From: a virus
DNA length: 36,190 nt
IMG/VR virus record: IMGVR_UViG_3300021197_001618
Location: 1-36,190 of that record
Direction: 5' to 3' (one strand)
A program made the translations under genes and the position numbers. Shown here in pieces: positions 21,675 to 28,113 of the stretch; within the stretch, counting starts at the first letter, position 1; each line of letters begins with the position of its first letter. The notes beneath the pieces were generated by a model. It was not told the DNA's origin. It saw only the letters and a list, made by a program, of their open reading frames with translations, and did no database searches.

Positions 21675-22625
21675 GTGTCACTTCGTGAGCTGGCATTATT
21701 CGCGGGCGCTGGTGGCGGAATACTCGGCGGCAAGCTGCTTGGATGGCGCACAATCTGCGCTGTCGAAAACGAGCCCTATGCCCGCGACGTTCTCATGGCT
21801 AGACAAAACGACGGATGTCTCGAAGCCTTCCCGATCTGGGATGACGTGCGAACCTTTGACGGACGACCTTGGCAGGGCATTGTTGATGTCGTTTCAGGCG
21901 GCTTCCCGTGTCAAGACATCAGCGCGGCCGGAAAAGGCAAAGGCATTGAAGGCGAGCGCGCCGGGCTTTGGCGCGAGTTCGCTCGCATCATCGGCGAAGT
22001 ACGACCTAGCTTCGTCTTCGTGGAAAACAGCCCAATGCTCACTTCTCGGGGACTCGGAACCGTTCTCGGAGACTTGGCCGCGCTGGGGTTCGATGCGGAA
22101 TGGGGAGTGTTGGGAGCGCACCATGCCGGCGCTCCGCACAAGCGGGACCGGATCTGGATCTTGGCTTGCAACTCCGACCGCGACAGCGAACCAACTCAGC
22201 CCGTCGATGATGAAGCATCCGGGATGCCGAGCTTGGATGTTACCAACACCAGCGGCGAGCTCATACGGAACAAATCAAGGCGGCGCAGCGGGACGAACAG
22301 GCAAGGTTCGACCGAGCTTAGACACGATGGCGCGCAAAAACATGTGGCCGACACCGACAGTGCAGGACGCAAGCAACAATGGCGGCCCGTCTCAAATGCA
22401 GCGGAACACAAAGCCACTAAATGCGGAAGTTGGTGGAAGTCTGAACCCGACGTGGGTCGAGTGGCTCATGGCGTGGCCGCTCGAGTGGACCGATTGCGCT
22501 GCATCGGAAACGGACAAGTTCCAGCAGTGGCAGCGCTCGCATGGGAAACGCTGATTGACCGAATCGCGAGCCACAGCACGCCGATCAGCAGCGCGAGCGT
22601 GAAGCCGGGTTCCGGCACCGCGTGA
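21675..22625 (+). CDS. DNA (cytosine-5) methyltransferase
   Basis: The 316 residues hold the motif order of C5 methyltransferases. Motif I is LFAGAGGGILGGKLLG (8-23), motif IV is GGFPCQDIS with catalytic Cys79, motif VI is FVENSP, and motif VIII is HKRDRIWIL (R157 and R159). A variable target-recognition stretch covers about 166-255, and IX/X is DRLRCIGNGQVPAVAA (272-287). It probably protects phage DNA from restriction or alters expression; no partner nuclease is visible. The start is GTG with GGAGGG eight bases upstream. Residues after about 292 are non-conserved and lie antisense to the PEP-CTERM-like gene. The whole gene is overlapped in the +1 frame. Confidence 0.93.
   Translation: MSLRELALFAGAGGGILGGKLLGWRTICAVENEPYARDVLMARQNDGCLEAFPIWDDVRTFDGRPWQGIVDVVSGGFPCQDISAAGKGKGIEGERAGLWREFARIIGEVRPSFVFVENSPMLTSRGLGTVLGDLAALGFDAEWGVLGAHHAGAPHKRDRIWILACNSDRDSEPTQPVDDEASGMPSLDVTNTSGELIRNKSRRRSGTNRQGSTELRHDGAQKHVADTDSAGRKQQWRPVSNAAEHKATKCGSWWKSEPDVGRVAHGVAARVDRLRCIGNGQVPAVAALAWETLIDRIASHSTPISSASVKPGSGTA
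21685..22554 (+). CDS. Overlapping +1-frame WPTP-motif protein
   Basis: This 289-codon frame lies wholly inside the methyltransferase gene. Unlike a random shadow it shows a run of motifs I recognise from phage proteins of unknown function: SSWKTAQCSLLGD, TWPRWGSMRNGECWE, RTSGTGSGSWLATPT, SSYGTNQGGAAGRTGKVRPS, MWPTPTVQD and a C-terminal LNPTWVEWLMAWPLEWTD. GTG at 21685 has AGGTG seven bases upstream. Database relatives may themselves overlap methyltransferases, so real translation is not proven. Confidence 0.45.
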   Translation: MSWHYSRALVAEYSAASCLDGAQSALSKTSPMPATFSWLDKTTDVSKPSRSGMTCEPLTDDLGRALLMSFQAASRVKTSARPEKAKALKASAPGFGASSLASSAKYDLASSSWKTAQCSLLGDSEPFSETWPRWGSMRNGECWERTMPALRTSGTGSGSWLATPTATANQLSPSMMKHPGCRAWMLPTPAASSYGTNQGGAAGRTGKVRPSLDTMARKNMWPTPTVQDASNNGGPSQMQRNTKPLNAEVGGSLNPTWVEWLMAWPLEWTDCAASETDKFQQWQRSHGKR

Positions 22626-22861
22626 ACGGGAATTTCCCGCGACCACTCGCTAAATTCGTCTCCGCGAATAGAACGACTGCGGACAAGGAAAGCAAGGCGA
22701 GGCAACTCAACCTGAGCTTCAAAACAGTCAACGCAGCCGGCAGCGGAATCTTGAACCCGCTGAACAAATTCCCAGTCGCCGCCGACGCGCTGAAATTGGA
22801 ACTCCCATCCGTCTACCAACTCGGGCTCGGCCTGATGCCAGTGTATTGTGAAGTCAGGCAT
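22466..22861 (-). CDS. FN3-like small protein with PEP-CTERM-like anchor
   Basis: This 131-residue protein has a first half rich in beta strands that resembles one fibronectin type III domain (FLVRSRSIRGDEFSEWSREI). It is followed by VPEPGFTLALLIGVLWLAIR (residues 82-101), a VPEP motif plus hydrophobic helix and Arg, as in PEP-CTERM sorting signals. An extra 30 residues follow, unlike typical PEP-CTERM ends, and there is no N-terminal signal peptide. The ATG overlaps the preceding stop as TAATG. Its 3' 160 bases are antisense to the methyltransferase end. Confidence 0.6.
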   Translation of the reverse strand: MPDFTIHWHQAEPELVDGWEFQFQRVGGDWEFVQRVQDSAAGCVDCFEAQVELPRLAFLVRSRSIRGDEFSEWSREIPVHAVPEPGFTLALLIGVLWLAIRSISVSHASAATAGTCPFPMQRNRSTRAATP

Positions 22862-23136
22862 TAACGTCGCCGCGCGACCGAATCTAGCCAAGCATACTTA
22901 GCTAGAGAGTCCGCTTCGATTTCGCTGCGTTCTAATTCAGAGACTCGACCTTCCTTTGCGAGTTGGTCTACATAGTTTGACAAGTCCACCGCCTCTGCCG
23001 CTGCCTCGCGTGCTGCATCGCCGCGAAAGGGATCACCGGGCTTTCGTCCGTACTCCTCAAGACCGTTTGCCCAAGCTGATTTCTTGCGTTGTTGAAACTC
23101 GTAGTACAGTTCTTCGATTCCTCGGCTCGCGTTCAT
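22861..23136 (-). CDS. Small helical hypothetical protein
   Basis: This 91-residue protein contains NGLEEYGRKPGDPFRGDAAREAAAEAVDLSNYV, a layout seen in small phage proteins of unknown function that resemble MazG-type helical bundles. The metal-binding residues of MazG are not clear, so I do not assign activity. AAGGAAA precedes the ATG. It belongs to the roughly 1.6-kb block bracketed by the 26-bp repeats. Confidence 0.65.
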   Translation of the reverse strand: MNASRGIEELYYEFQQRKKSAWANGLEEYGRKPGDPFRGDAAREAAAEAVDLSNYVDQLAKEGRVSELERSEIEADSLAKYAWLDSVARRR

Positions 23137-23162
23137 TTTGTTTCCTTAGCAATGAGTGGCAA

Positions 23163-23552
23163 TTAGTCCAGCGGGAACTCGTTAGCTTGCTCGTGACCGT
23201 GATCGTGGTCCCAGCGGTTTTGGATCTCTCCCATCAACGTGTAGAACGTAGGGGGGTGGTGATCGGCATTGTGCTCGATTGACGCTAGCCCCCACTGCAC
23301 AGCGTGAACGTACTCGTGAATGAGAGTGGAGTTCATCTGCTCCCACGTCCGGCATTTTCGCATCGACAACTCGATCACAATGTGCCGGTCTTCGCGGTAC
23401 GTCTGACCGTGGCAATGACAAGCAGCGTCCTCGTCAATGATCTCTTCGACCCAGATCATTTCGACACGCCGACCCGCAGGCCATTCGGATTGCAGCCAAC
23501 CGAGAACCTGCTTCGATCTCTCAAATCGGTTGCGCGCTTTTCTCACAGACAT
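23163..23552 (-). CDS. SprT-like zinc metalloprotein
   Basis: This 129-residue protein has the zincin motif LIHEYVHAVQW (HExxH) with downstream His residues (EHNADHHPPTFYTLMGEI) that could supply the third ligand, as in SprT/Spartan-type proteins. The upstream part contains VIELSMRKC and WEQMNSTLIHEY. Related phage proteins are often encoded near DNA-processing genes. The ATG overlaps the end of the metallophosphoesterase gene by 10 bases; a longer open frame upstream lies inside that gene and is a shadow. Its last codons form the right 26-bp repeat. Confidence 0.78.
   Translation of the reverse strand: MSVRKARNRFERSKQVLGWLQSEWPAGRRVEMIWVEEIIDEDAACHCHGQTYREDRHIVIELSMRKCRTWEQMNSTLIHEYVHAVQWGLASIEHNADHHPPTFYTLMGEIQNRWDHDHGHEQANEFPLD
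23164..23189 (+). repeat. 26-bp repeat of the SprT-like gene end, right copy
   Basis: This is the native 3' end of the SprT-like gene, repeated with one mismatch at 21585-21610. The two direct copies bracket about 1,550 bases holding the methyltransferase, the PEP-CTERM-like gene and one small gene. Confidence 0.93.
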
Positions 23553-24643
23553 CCCCACACGCGGTAAAAGTCGCTGATCTCTAGCCGTTCGAGATCGATC
23601 ACGAAAGCCATTTGTGCAGGTGGCTCTGACGGAAATCCGCCATCGGTTGAGTAGCCATTCATACCCACTAGCGACCCGTTGCAGACGGCCTGACCCGCTC
23701 CAAAGATTTGACATTGATGGTAGTGCCCGATGCAGATTGTTCTGAAGTCGTAGTCGCGCGCGAGCACGCCGGCCTTCTTCATCAAAGGTATGGATATCCC
23801 GCCGACGCCACCGCCATAACGAATCCCGTGACCGTGGTGAAACAGGATTGGGTAACCGTGGACATCGACGAGATTCCATTCAGCGGTGCTGATCTCGAAC
23901 GTGATTGAGGAGTCACGAGCAAACCACGAAGCAAGATCCTCGTACACGATTGAAGCGTGGCTGAAGTCTTTTGCGAGCCCAGGCACGATCTTCATTGACG
24001 ACCTGTCATGGTTGCCCCAAGAAGTTGGAATGTGAATACGTTCAACATTTAACTCGGCGCGCAGAAACGTAATGATCTCGACAAGCAGGTTGCGAATGAC
24101 GCGAGCTTCTTGCTCGGGCGTCATCGCCACATCCCACATGCCGCCGTAGTGCATTCCTGAATTGACCAAAAAGTCGCCGCCCAGCCACAGGACTAAGGTC
24201 TTAACATCTAGGCGCTCTTGCGAGAGCTTGACCATTTTGACCAGATTGCGAGCCCACTCAAAAGCGCGCTCTCGCCCGATGTCGGGGTTGTGCTCGTTCA
24301 TGCCGTTAGACTGATCGAGCGTCACGAGCTCGCAGGTGTGCCAGTCGGATGCCAGAGCCACCCAGGCGACAGGTAGCTTTCCGTTCTTGCGACGCCCAAC
24401 CTTCGCCATCTTGCGACCGGGGCGTGGTTTTTCGCGCAACGCTTCAAGTGCCTCAATCGTAACGGCTGACTCATCGAGCATCTTTGAGAGAGTGCGGACT
24501 TCGCCTTTCAGCGCAGTATTGCTACGCGACACTTTTCGCATTTGCTTGCGTTCGGAAATGCGCTCCCGCTCGTCCTGCTCCGCGTCCGCTATGGCACTCA
24601 GCCGCTTCTTGATCTCAGAGTCAGAGACGTTTGATCCGCTCAC
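23543..24643 (-). CDS. Calcineurin-like metallophosphoesterase
   Basis: The 366 residues begin with a charged coiled-coil (about 15-70). The phosphoesterase core follows, with SDWHTCE (DxH), GGDFLVN (GD), WGNHDRSS (GNHD), HHGHG and IGHYHQCQIFG (GHxH), the full two-metal set. Phage members are related to SbcD/Mre11 and 2',3'-cyclic phosphodiesterases; a nuclease role in DNA degradation or recombination is plausible but not proven. The start is GTG with AAGGGGG upstream, overlapping the previous gene by 23 bases. Confidence 0.92.
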   Translation of the reverse strand: MSGSNVSDSEIKKRLSAIADAEQDERERISERKQMRKVSRSNTALKGEVRTLSKMLDESAVTIEALEALREKPRPGRKMAKVGRRKNGKLPVAWVALASDWHTCELVTLDQSNGMNEHNPDIGRERAFEWARNLVKMVKLSQERLDVKTLVLWLGGDFLVNSGMHYGGMWDVAMTPEQEARVIRNLLVEIITFLRAELNVERIHIPTSWGNHDRSSMKIVPGLAKDFSHASIVYEDLASWFARDSSITFEISTAEWNLVDVHGYPILFHHGHGIRYGGGVGGISIPLMKKAGVLARDYDFRTICIGHYHQCQIFGAGQAVCNGSLVGMNGYSTDGGFPSEPPAQMAFVIDLERLEISDFYRVWGCL

Positions 24644-24899
24644 TCAGCGCCCCCTTTAGTGCTTGGGGGGCAACGTCAAAGCTGGGGATATCTTCGCAGC
24701 AAAGCTCGGAGAATGCCTTCCATCCGATGTTATGTCCGTCATCCCTAAGCAAAAGCCAGTTTCGGACATACGCTTCAAACGTCGCCCGCTCTTTTTTTGG
24801 TGCGGTCTTCTCCCACACCTGAAGAGCGTTCGTCCTGCTCGCGTACTGACCGCGCTTAGCTAGCCTTTGCTTAATGTCTTCGTCAACGTCTCGAGTCAT
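24621..24899 (-). CDS. Hypothetical protein upstream of the phosphoesterase
   Basis: This 92-residue, charged and helical protein (DEDIKQRLAKRGQYASRTNA) has a central KKERATFEAYVRNWLLLRDDG. No family recognised. GGAAGAA lies about five bases before the ATG. It begins inside the end of the o-spanin gene and its end overlaps the phosphoesterase start, so it bridges the lysis and DNA-metabolism parts of the leftward unit. Confidence 0.7.
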   Translation of the reverse strand: MTRDVDEDIKQRLAKRGQYASRTNALQVWEKTAPKKERATFEAYVRNWLLLRDDGHNIGWKAFSELCCEDIPSFDVAPQALKGALSERIKRL

Positions 24900-25110
24900 T
24901 AGATTCTTCCGGCCAGCAGAACGAAACTAAGCGCCCAATCCAACGCACTGCTGGTCGGTCAGGATTGGCGAAAACAACTGCTTCGTAGTCGTCAACTTCG
25001 ACCACGCTCGGTTGAGGGCAAAGACGCCTATGCGTCATCGGAGTCGAGCACCCGACGCAAAGCAGCAACGCTAGTAGGGCCATCGAGAGGAGCACGCGCC
25101 ATCTCAGCAT
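24883..25110 (-). CDS. o-spanin (Rz1-like lipoprotein)
   Basis: This 75-residue protein has a signal sequence MLRWRVLLSMALLALLLCVGC ending in a lipobox with Cys21, so about 54 residues would remain on the outer membrane's inner leaflet. Together with the i-spanin it would fuse inner and outer membranes at lysis. GGAGAA lies five bases before the ATG. It starts inside the i-spanin gene in another frame and overlaps it by 83 bases, the classic Rz/Rz1 arrangement. Confidence 0.85.
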   Translation of the reverse strand: MLRWRVLLSMALLALLLCVGCSTPMTHRRLCPQPSVVEVDDYEAVVFANPDRPAVRWIGRLVSFCWPEESNDSRR

Positions 25111-25258
25111 TTTCGTTCTCCAGGCTTTGCACTTGCAATCTCAAATAGACCAACTCACGTTGCAGCTCGCCCACCAAAACAGCCAAACGGCTGCGCTGCC
25201 ATCCGAACCAAACCGCAAGCAAAATTGCAGAAGACGTTACGGATAGCGCAAGCCACAT
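25028..25258 (-). CDS. i-spanin (Rz-like)
   Basis: This 76-residue protein has one N-terminal membrane helix (residues 3-20) followed by a periplasmic coiled coil (LAVLVGELQRELVYLRLQ). It is short compared with lambda Rz but has the right topology. It couples to the o-spanin, which overlaps its 3' end in a different frame. The ATG overlaps the stop of the preceding membrane protein gene as TGATG. Confidence 0.8.
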   Translation of the reverse strand: MWLALSVTSSAILLAVWFGWQRSRLAVLVGELQRELVYLRLQVQSLENENAEMARAPLDGPTSVAALRRVLDSDDA

Positions 25259-25437
25259 CAGTTCACGGTTTCGTCGTTAGCGGCGTGACCCCAATTCATC
25301 GCAAGCCAGTTAAGGACCGTTGAGACGATTGCCGGCATTTTCGAGTCAGGCACCACAGCAGAAACCAAGCCTGCGATGGCAACCACGAGTGACATGATTT
25401 CAATTCCGTAGGGAATTTGCGAGACAAGAACTTCCAT
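25258..25437 (-). CDS. Small membrane protein, holin candidate
   Basis: This 59-residue protein has one clear membrane segment (IEIMSLVVAIAGLVSAVV) and a second, weaker hydrophobic stretch (AIVSTVLNWLAMNWGHA). It lies between endolysin and spanins, where the holin is expected. AGGAGA is six to seven bases before the ATG; an in-frame TTG 24 bases upstream precedes that site and is less likely. The 25841-26140 product is the rival holin candidate. Confidence 0.62.
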   Translation of the reverse strand: MEVLVSQIPYGIEIMSLVVAIAGLVSAVVPDSKMPAIVSTVLNWLAMNWGHAANDETVN

Positions 25438-25447
25438 TTTGCTTCTC

Positions 25448-25813
25448 CTATCGCGGATCAATTTCCGCGTGAATGTGCATGTTTAACCCTTCGCCGTGAA
25501 CCACGAATTGGTACGAGCCAAGAGGATCGTCGAGCCGCTGTCGAACGCGACCAACCCACTCCCACATCGCGAGCTCTCGAGCATCGTCATCTGCCGCTTC
25601 TACGTTTCTGGAACGGATGTCAAACGCGCTGCACCAAGTATGGGCATCGTCGGTGTGTCGGGCGGATCGGTGCCCTTCGGTGATTACCATGCGCCCATCT
25701 GTCGTATCTGGGGCAGTGACCAAAAGTGCCGTGAGCAAAGCGACCATTTCAGGACGGAAGTTTGATGGCTTGAACGAAGCGTTTTCTTTGAATGCAATTT
25801 CTTCGGTAATCAT
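25448..25813 (-). CDS. Endolysin, peptidase M15-like
   Basis: This 121-residue protein has ITEGHRSARHTDDAHTWCSA followed by FDIRS, so His58 and Asp65 fit the HxxxxxxD zinc site of M15 peptidases. The final NMHIHAEID (His113/His115) supplies the third ligand. Such enzymes cut cross-links in peptidoglycan, often L-Ala-D-Glu. There is no signal peptide, so it needs a holin for export. It sits two genes ahead of the spanins in a compact lysis cassette. Confidence 0.85.
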   Translation of the reverse strand: MITEEIAFKENASFKPSNFRPEMVALLTALLVTAPDTTDGRMVITEGHRSARHTDDAHTWCSAFDIRSRNVEAADDDARELAMWEWVGRVRQRLDDPLGSYQFVVHGEGLNMHIHAEIDPR

Positions 25814-25840
25814 TGCCTGCGCTTTCTGTGCTTGAAAAAA

Positions 25841-26140
25841 CTAAACGACATCTCGCCCCGCCGCGTTGTTGACCAGCACCTTAATGCCGTCCTTGATCTC
25901 GTCGATGTCTCCGCTCAGGTTCTCAATCGTTGTCCCGGTCTTCGCAGACGACTCGGCCAGCGCCTTAATGGCTTCGGAGTGCCGAGCAAGCCGAGCTTCG
26001 GAAGCCTTGTGGCGTTGCTCAAACTCGGCCTCTCGCTGATTCTGCTTGTAGAAAATACGCGCGAGTGCACCACTTCCCGTGACGCCGAGAGCTGCCATAA
26101 GTTCAGTCATCCATGAGGTTGTGCCGGGATCGGTGGGCAT
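25841..26140 (-). CDS. Coiled-coil protein with weak membrane segment
   Basis: In this 99-residue protein a short amphipathic or weakly hydrophobic N-terminus (WMTELMAALGVTGSGALARI) precedes a long coiled coil (KASEARLARHSEAIKALAES, then IENLSGDIDEIKDGIKVLVN). It lies just ahead of the endolysin gene. It could be a holin-like or lysis-control protein, as with some hemolysin-XhlA-type phage proteins, but the orientation differs and I am not sure. AAGGA is seven bases before the ATG. Confidence 0.65.
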   Translation of the reverse strand: MPTDPGTTSWMTELMAALGVTGSGALARIFYKQNQREAEFEQRHKASEARLARHSEAIKALAESSAKTGTTIENLSGDIDEIKDGIKVLVNNAAGRDVV

Positions 26141-26181
26141 TACTAGTCCTTGTAACCTGCGCGTATCACGTTATTCAAAAC

Positions 26182-27180
26182 CTACTCTCTGACTAATCCA
26201 ACGAGCCCATCGGCAATCTGTTTTGACATCCATCGAAAACCGTTATCCCCGAGTGAATTAGGATCAGTTCCCGGATGCGTGCAGTCGATACATACGCCGT
26301 CGTCTTGCTCTGAACGTCGATACAAATCATGCGCGGCTTGGGTTCCGTTTTCCGCTTCGTACTGATCGTAAAGAGTGAACAGGTCAAGCATTATGTGATC
26401 TGTTCCAGGGAGAAGCGTTTGAACAATTTGGTCGCGCAAAAATTTAGCGTTAGGGTACGAAAAAGCTCTTGCGCCTGACATGTTAGGTAGTCCGGTAGAG
26501 ATTAAACACCGCAGTCCATTTGCTGTTGCGTGGTCTAGCATCGCCTCGTAGTCTCGAATTGCATCAACATACAAAGCGTTGCTTGTTGTCCAAGCCGCAG
26601 TATCCGATCCACGAAATGTGTCGTTAGCTAGGTAGTCGATTAGACAAACGGAAGTAGGCGACGGAAGACGATCCTCCAAACAAGTAGGAACGCAATTGCT
26701 AGCCGCGCAGCACGGTGAATCCCATTGGGCTCCGGCTGGCTCTCCCGTAGTTCCACAACCAGCAGCGCTATTAGACACAACTGCGCTGGTTGTTAAATTT
26801 GCGTAACGAGTCAGCGGCGCAAACGATTCGCAGGCGCTTGTCGTTGGATGCCGTTTCATCTGGAATATGCCTATCATGTTGCACGATTTTGTAGGCCCCG
26901 GACCAAAATCCATCTGATAATTATCGTCAGAGTGACACTCTCGCGTACTTAATCCATCAAAGTCGTAAGCCTGCGCCCCGGCGTGCGCGGCATTGTTGTA
27001 AACATTAAAACCAAACTCCTCAAGAGTCGGCCCGTAGCCTGGATAAACGCCTGAAGCGTATTCAGTGTCGTTGTACGAATGACCGTACATATACACGTCA
27101 ACCGCAATTGTTTGGTTGTCTGATCGCGCGCTAAACGCAGACAAAAAGATCCATATAACCAAACAGCACTTAAAGCGCAT
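26182..27180 (-). CDS. Secreted SGNH/GDSL-type hydrolase
   Basis: The 332 residues begin with a signal peptide (MRFKCCLVIWIFLSAFSARS). The nucleophile block reads YMYGHSYND, with Ser35 in GHS instead of GDS, and the end has CIDCTHPG with Asp299 and His302, the catalytic pair of block V. Five or more cysteine-containing loops in between suggest disulfides. Such enzymes remove acyl or acetyl groups from glycans, so it may trim a surface polysaccharide during attachment or release. Start and previous stop overlap as TAATG. Confidence 0.82.
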   Translation of the reverse strand: MRFKCCLVIWIFLSAFSARSDNQTIAVDVYMYGHSYNDTEYASGVYPGYGPTLEEFGFNVYNNAAHAGAQAYDFDGLSTRECHSDDNYQMDFGPGPTKSCNMIGIFQMKRHPTTSACESFAPLTRYANLTTSAVVSNSAAGCGTTGEPAGAQWDSPCCAASNCVPTCLEDRLPSPTSVCLIDYLANDTFRGSDTAAWTTSNALYVDAIRDYEAMLDHATANGLRCLISTGLPNMSGARAFSYPNAKFLRDQIVQTLLPGTDHIMLDLFTLYDQYEAENGTQAAHDLYRRSEQDDGVCIDCTHPGTDPNSLGDNGFRWMSKQIADGLVGLVRE

Positions 27181-28073
27181 TACAAATAGGCTCCCCGAAT
27201 GTTAAGTTTGTATTCGAGGTCGCCTGAGCAATAACAATCTGTTCCTGGAACATCCCCAGCGTTACATCCGCTGCCATTGCCGATAAGAGTCTGCACTAAA
27301 GAACCAGACGGAATGTAGACGTTCATATCGACCGACACCGTGTCCCCTAATGCCCGCGAAGCAGCGTCATCGTCTGGAATGTTTATGGTTGTACCCGTCA
27401 CACATGAGTTTCCCCCGTCAACGCTAAGACAGTGCCGGCACCCTCGTATAGTGCTGGAGTCAGCAATTGCGTATTGCGCGTGCATCCCTGTAATAAGCAT
27501 CGCCCTGCCATCTCCAATAGTCGTGTGCGGAGTTGTGCAAGCAAAGTTGGCTACAATTTCCGTATTTCCCGCAGTCAGAACGCAGGTAGAAGTCCCAGGC
27601 ACGGCGTCATTCATGCCACCAGCTATGTCAAAGTGACCTTCAAAAACAGACTCTTCCCTGACAGCTACTTCATTGATGCAATTCACCACCGCAATGCTAG
27701 TCCCACTCGTCTCGGCAGTGTCCACTACAAACCGCACAAACTGCTTGCCCGGTCGGAACGTGAAAGACGACGTTGAGGTTGCGGTGTACGCAATAGCCAA
27801 CGTCGAAGCCTCAACTTTGGCAAACGTATCATCATCCGGGTCGGTTTCGTAAAGCGACACTTCGGATGCCGTCGCTTGAAAGAACGTCACGGACATTGTT
27901 GGGCACGAAGGGATGGCCTTTGTAATTGCGTTAACGGCCTCGCGCGTGCCGAAACTTATTGATGACCTGACAGAACCTTTTTCTATTGTGGTTCCAACGT
28001 ATATCTGCCCTGATGCCGAAGACGCGCCCACCATGAGCAACGCCGCCAGTCCAATACTTCTTAAAAACTTCAT
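27180..28073 (-). CDS. Signal-peptide protein beside the tailspike, unknown
   Basis: This 297-residue protein has a signal peptide (MKFLRSIGLAALLMVGASSASG) and a beta-rich body. Cysteine pairs concentrate in the second half (GCRHCLSVDGGNSC, GCNAGDVPGTDCYCSG). No family recognised. AAGGAGGT lies seven bases before the ATG at 28073, the strongest ribosome site in the region; an upstream in-frame TTG is less likely. Position next to the tailspike and the secreted hydrolase suggests a host-surface or periplasmic role, which is inference. Confidence 0.72.
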   Translation of the reverse strand: MKFLRSIGLAALLMVGASSASGQIYVGTTIEKGSVRSSISFGTREAVNAITKAIPSCPTMSVTFFQATASEVSLYETDPDDDTFAKVEASTLAIAYTATSTSSFTFRPGKQFVRFVVDTAETSGTSIAVVNCINEVAVREESVFEGHFDIAGGMNDAVPGTSTCVLTAGNTEIVANFACTTPHTTIGDGRAMLITGMHAQYAIADSSTIRGCRHCLSVDGGNSCVTGTTINIPDDDAASRALGDTVSVDMNVYIPSGSLVQTLIGNGSGCNAGDVPGTDCYCSGDLEYKLNIRGAYL

Positions 28074-28113
28074 TCCGTCTACCTCCTTCAAACCTTGAAA
28101 TATCAATCAATTG

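Noticed and set aside
23553-23879. N-terminal extension of the SprT-like gene
   Set aside because: The extension lies inside the phosphoesterase gene and is Arg-rich nonsense; the ATG at 23552 fits the overlap pattern.
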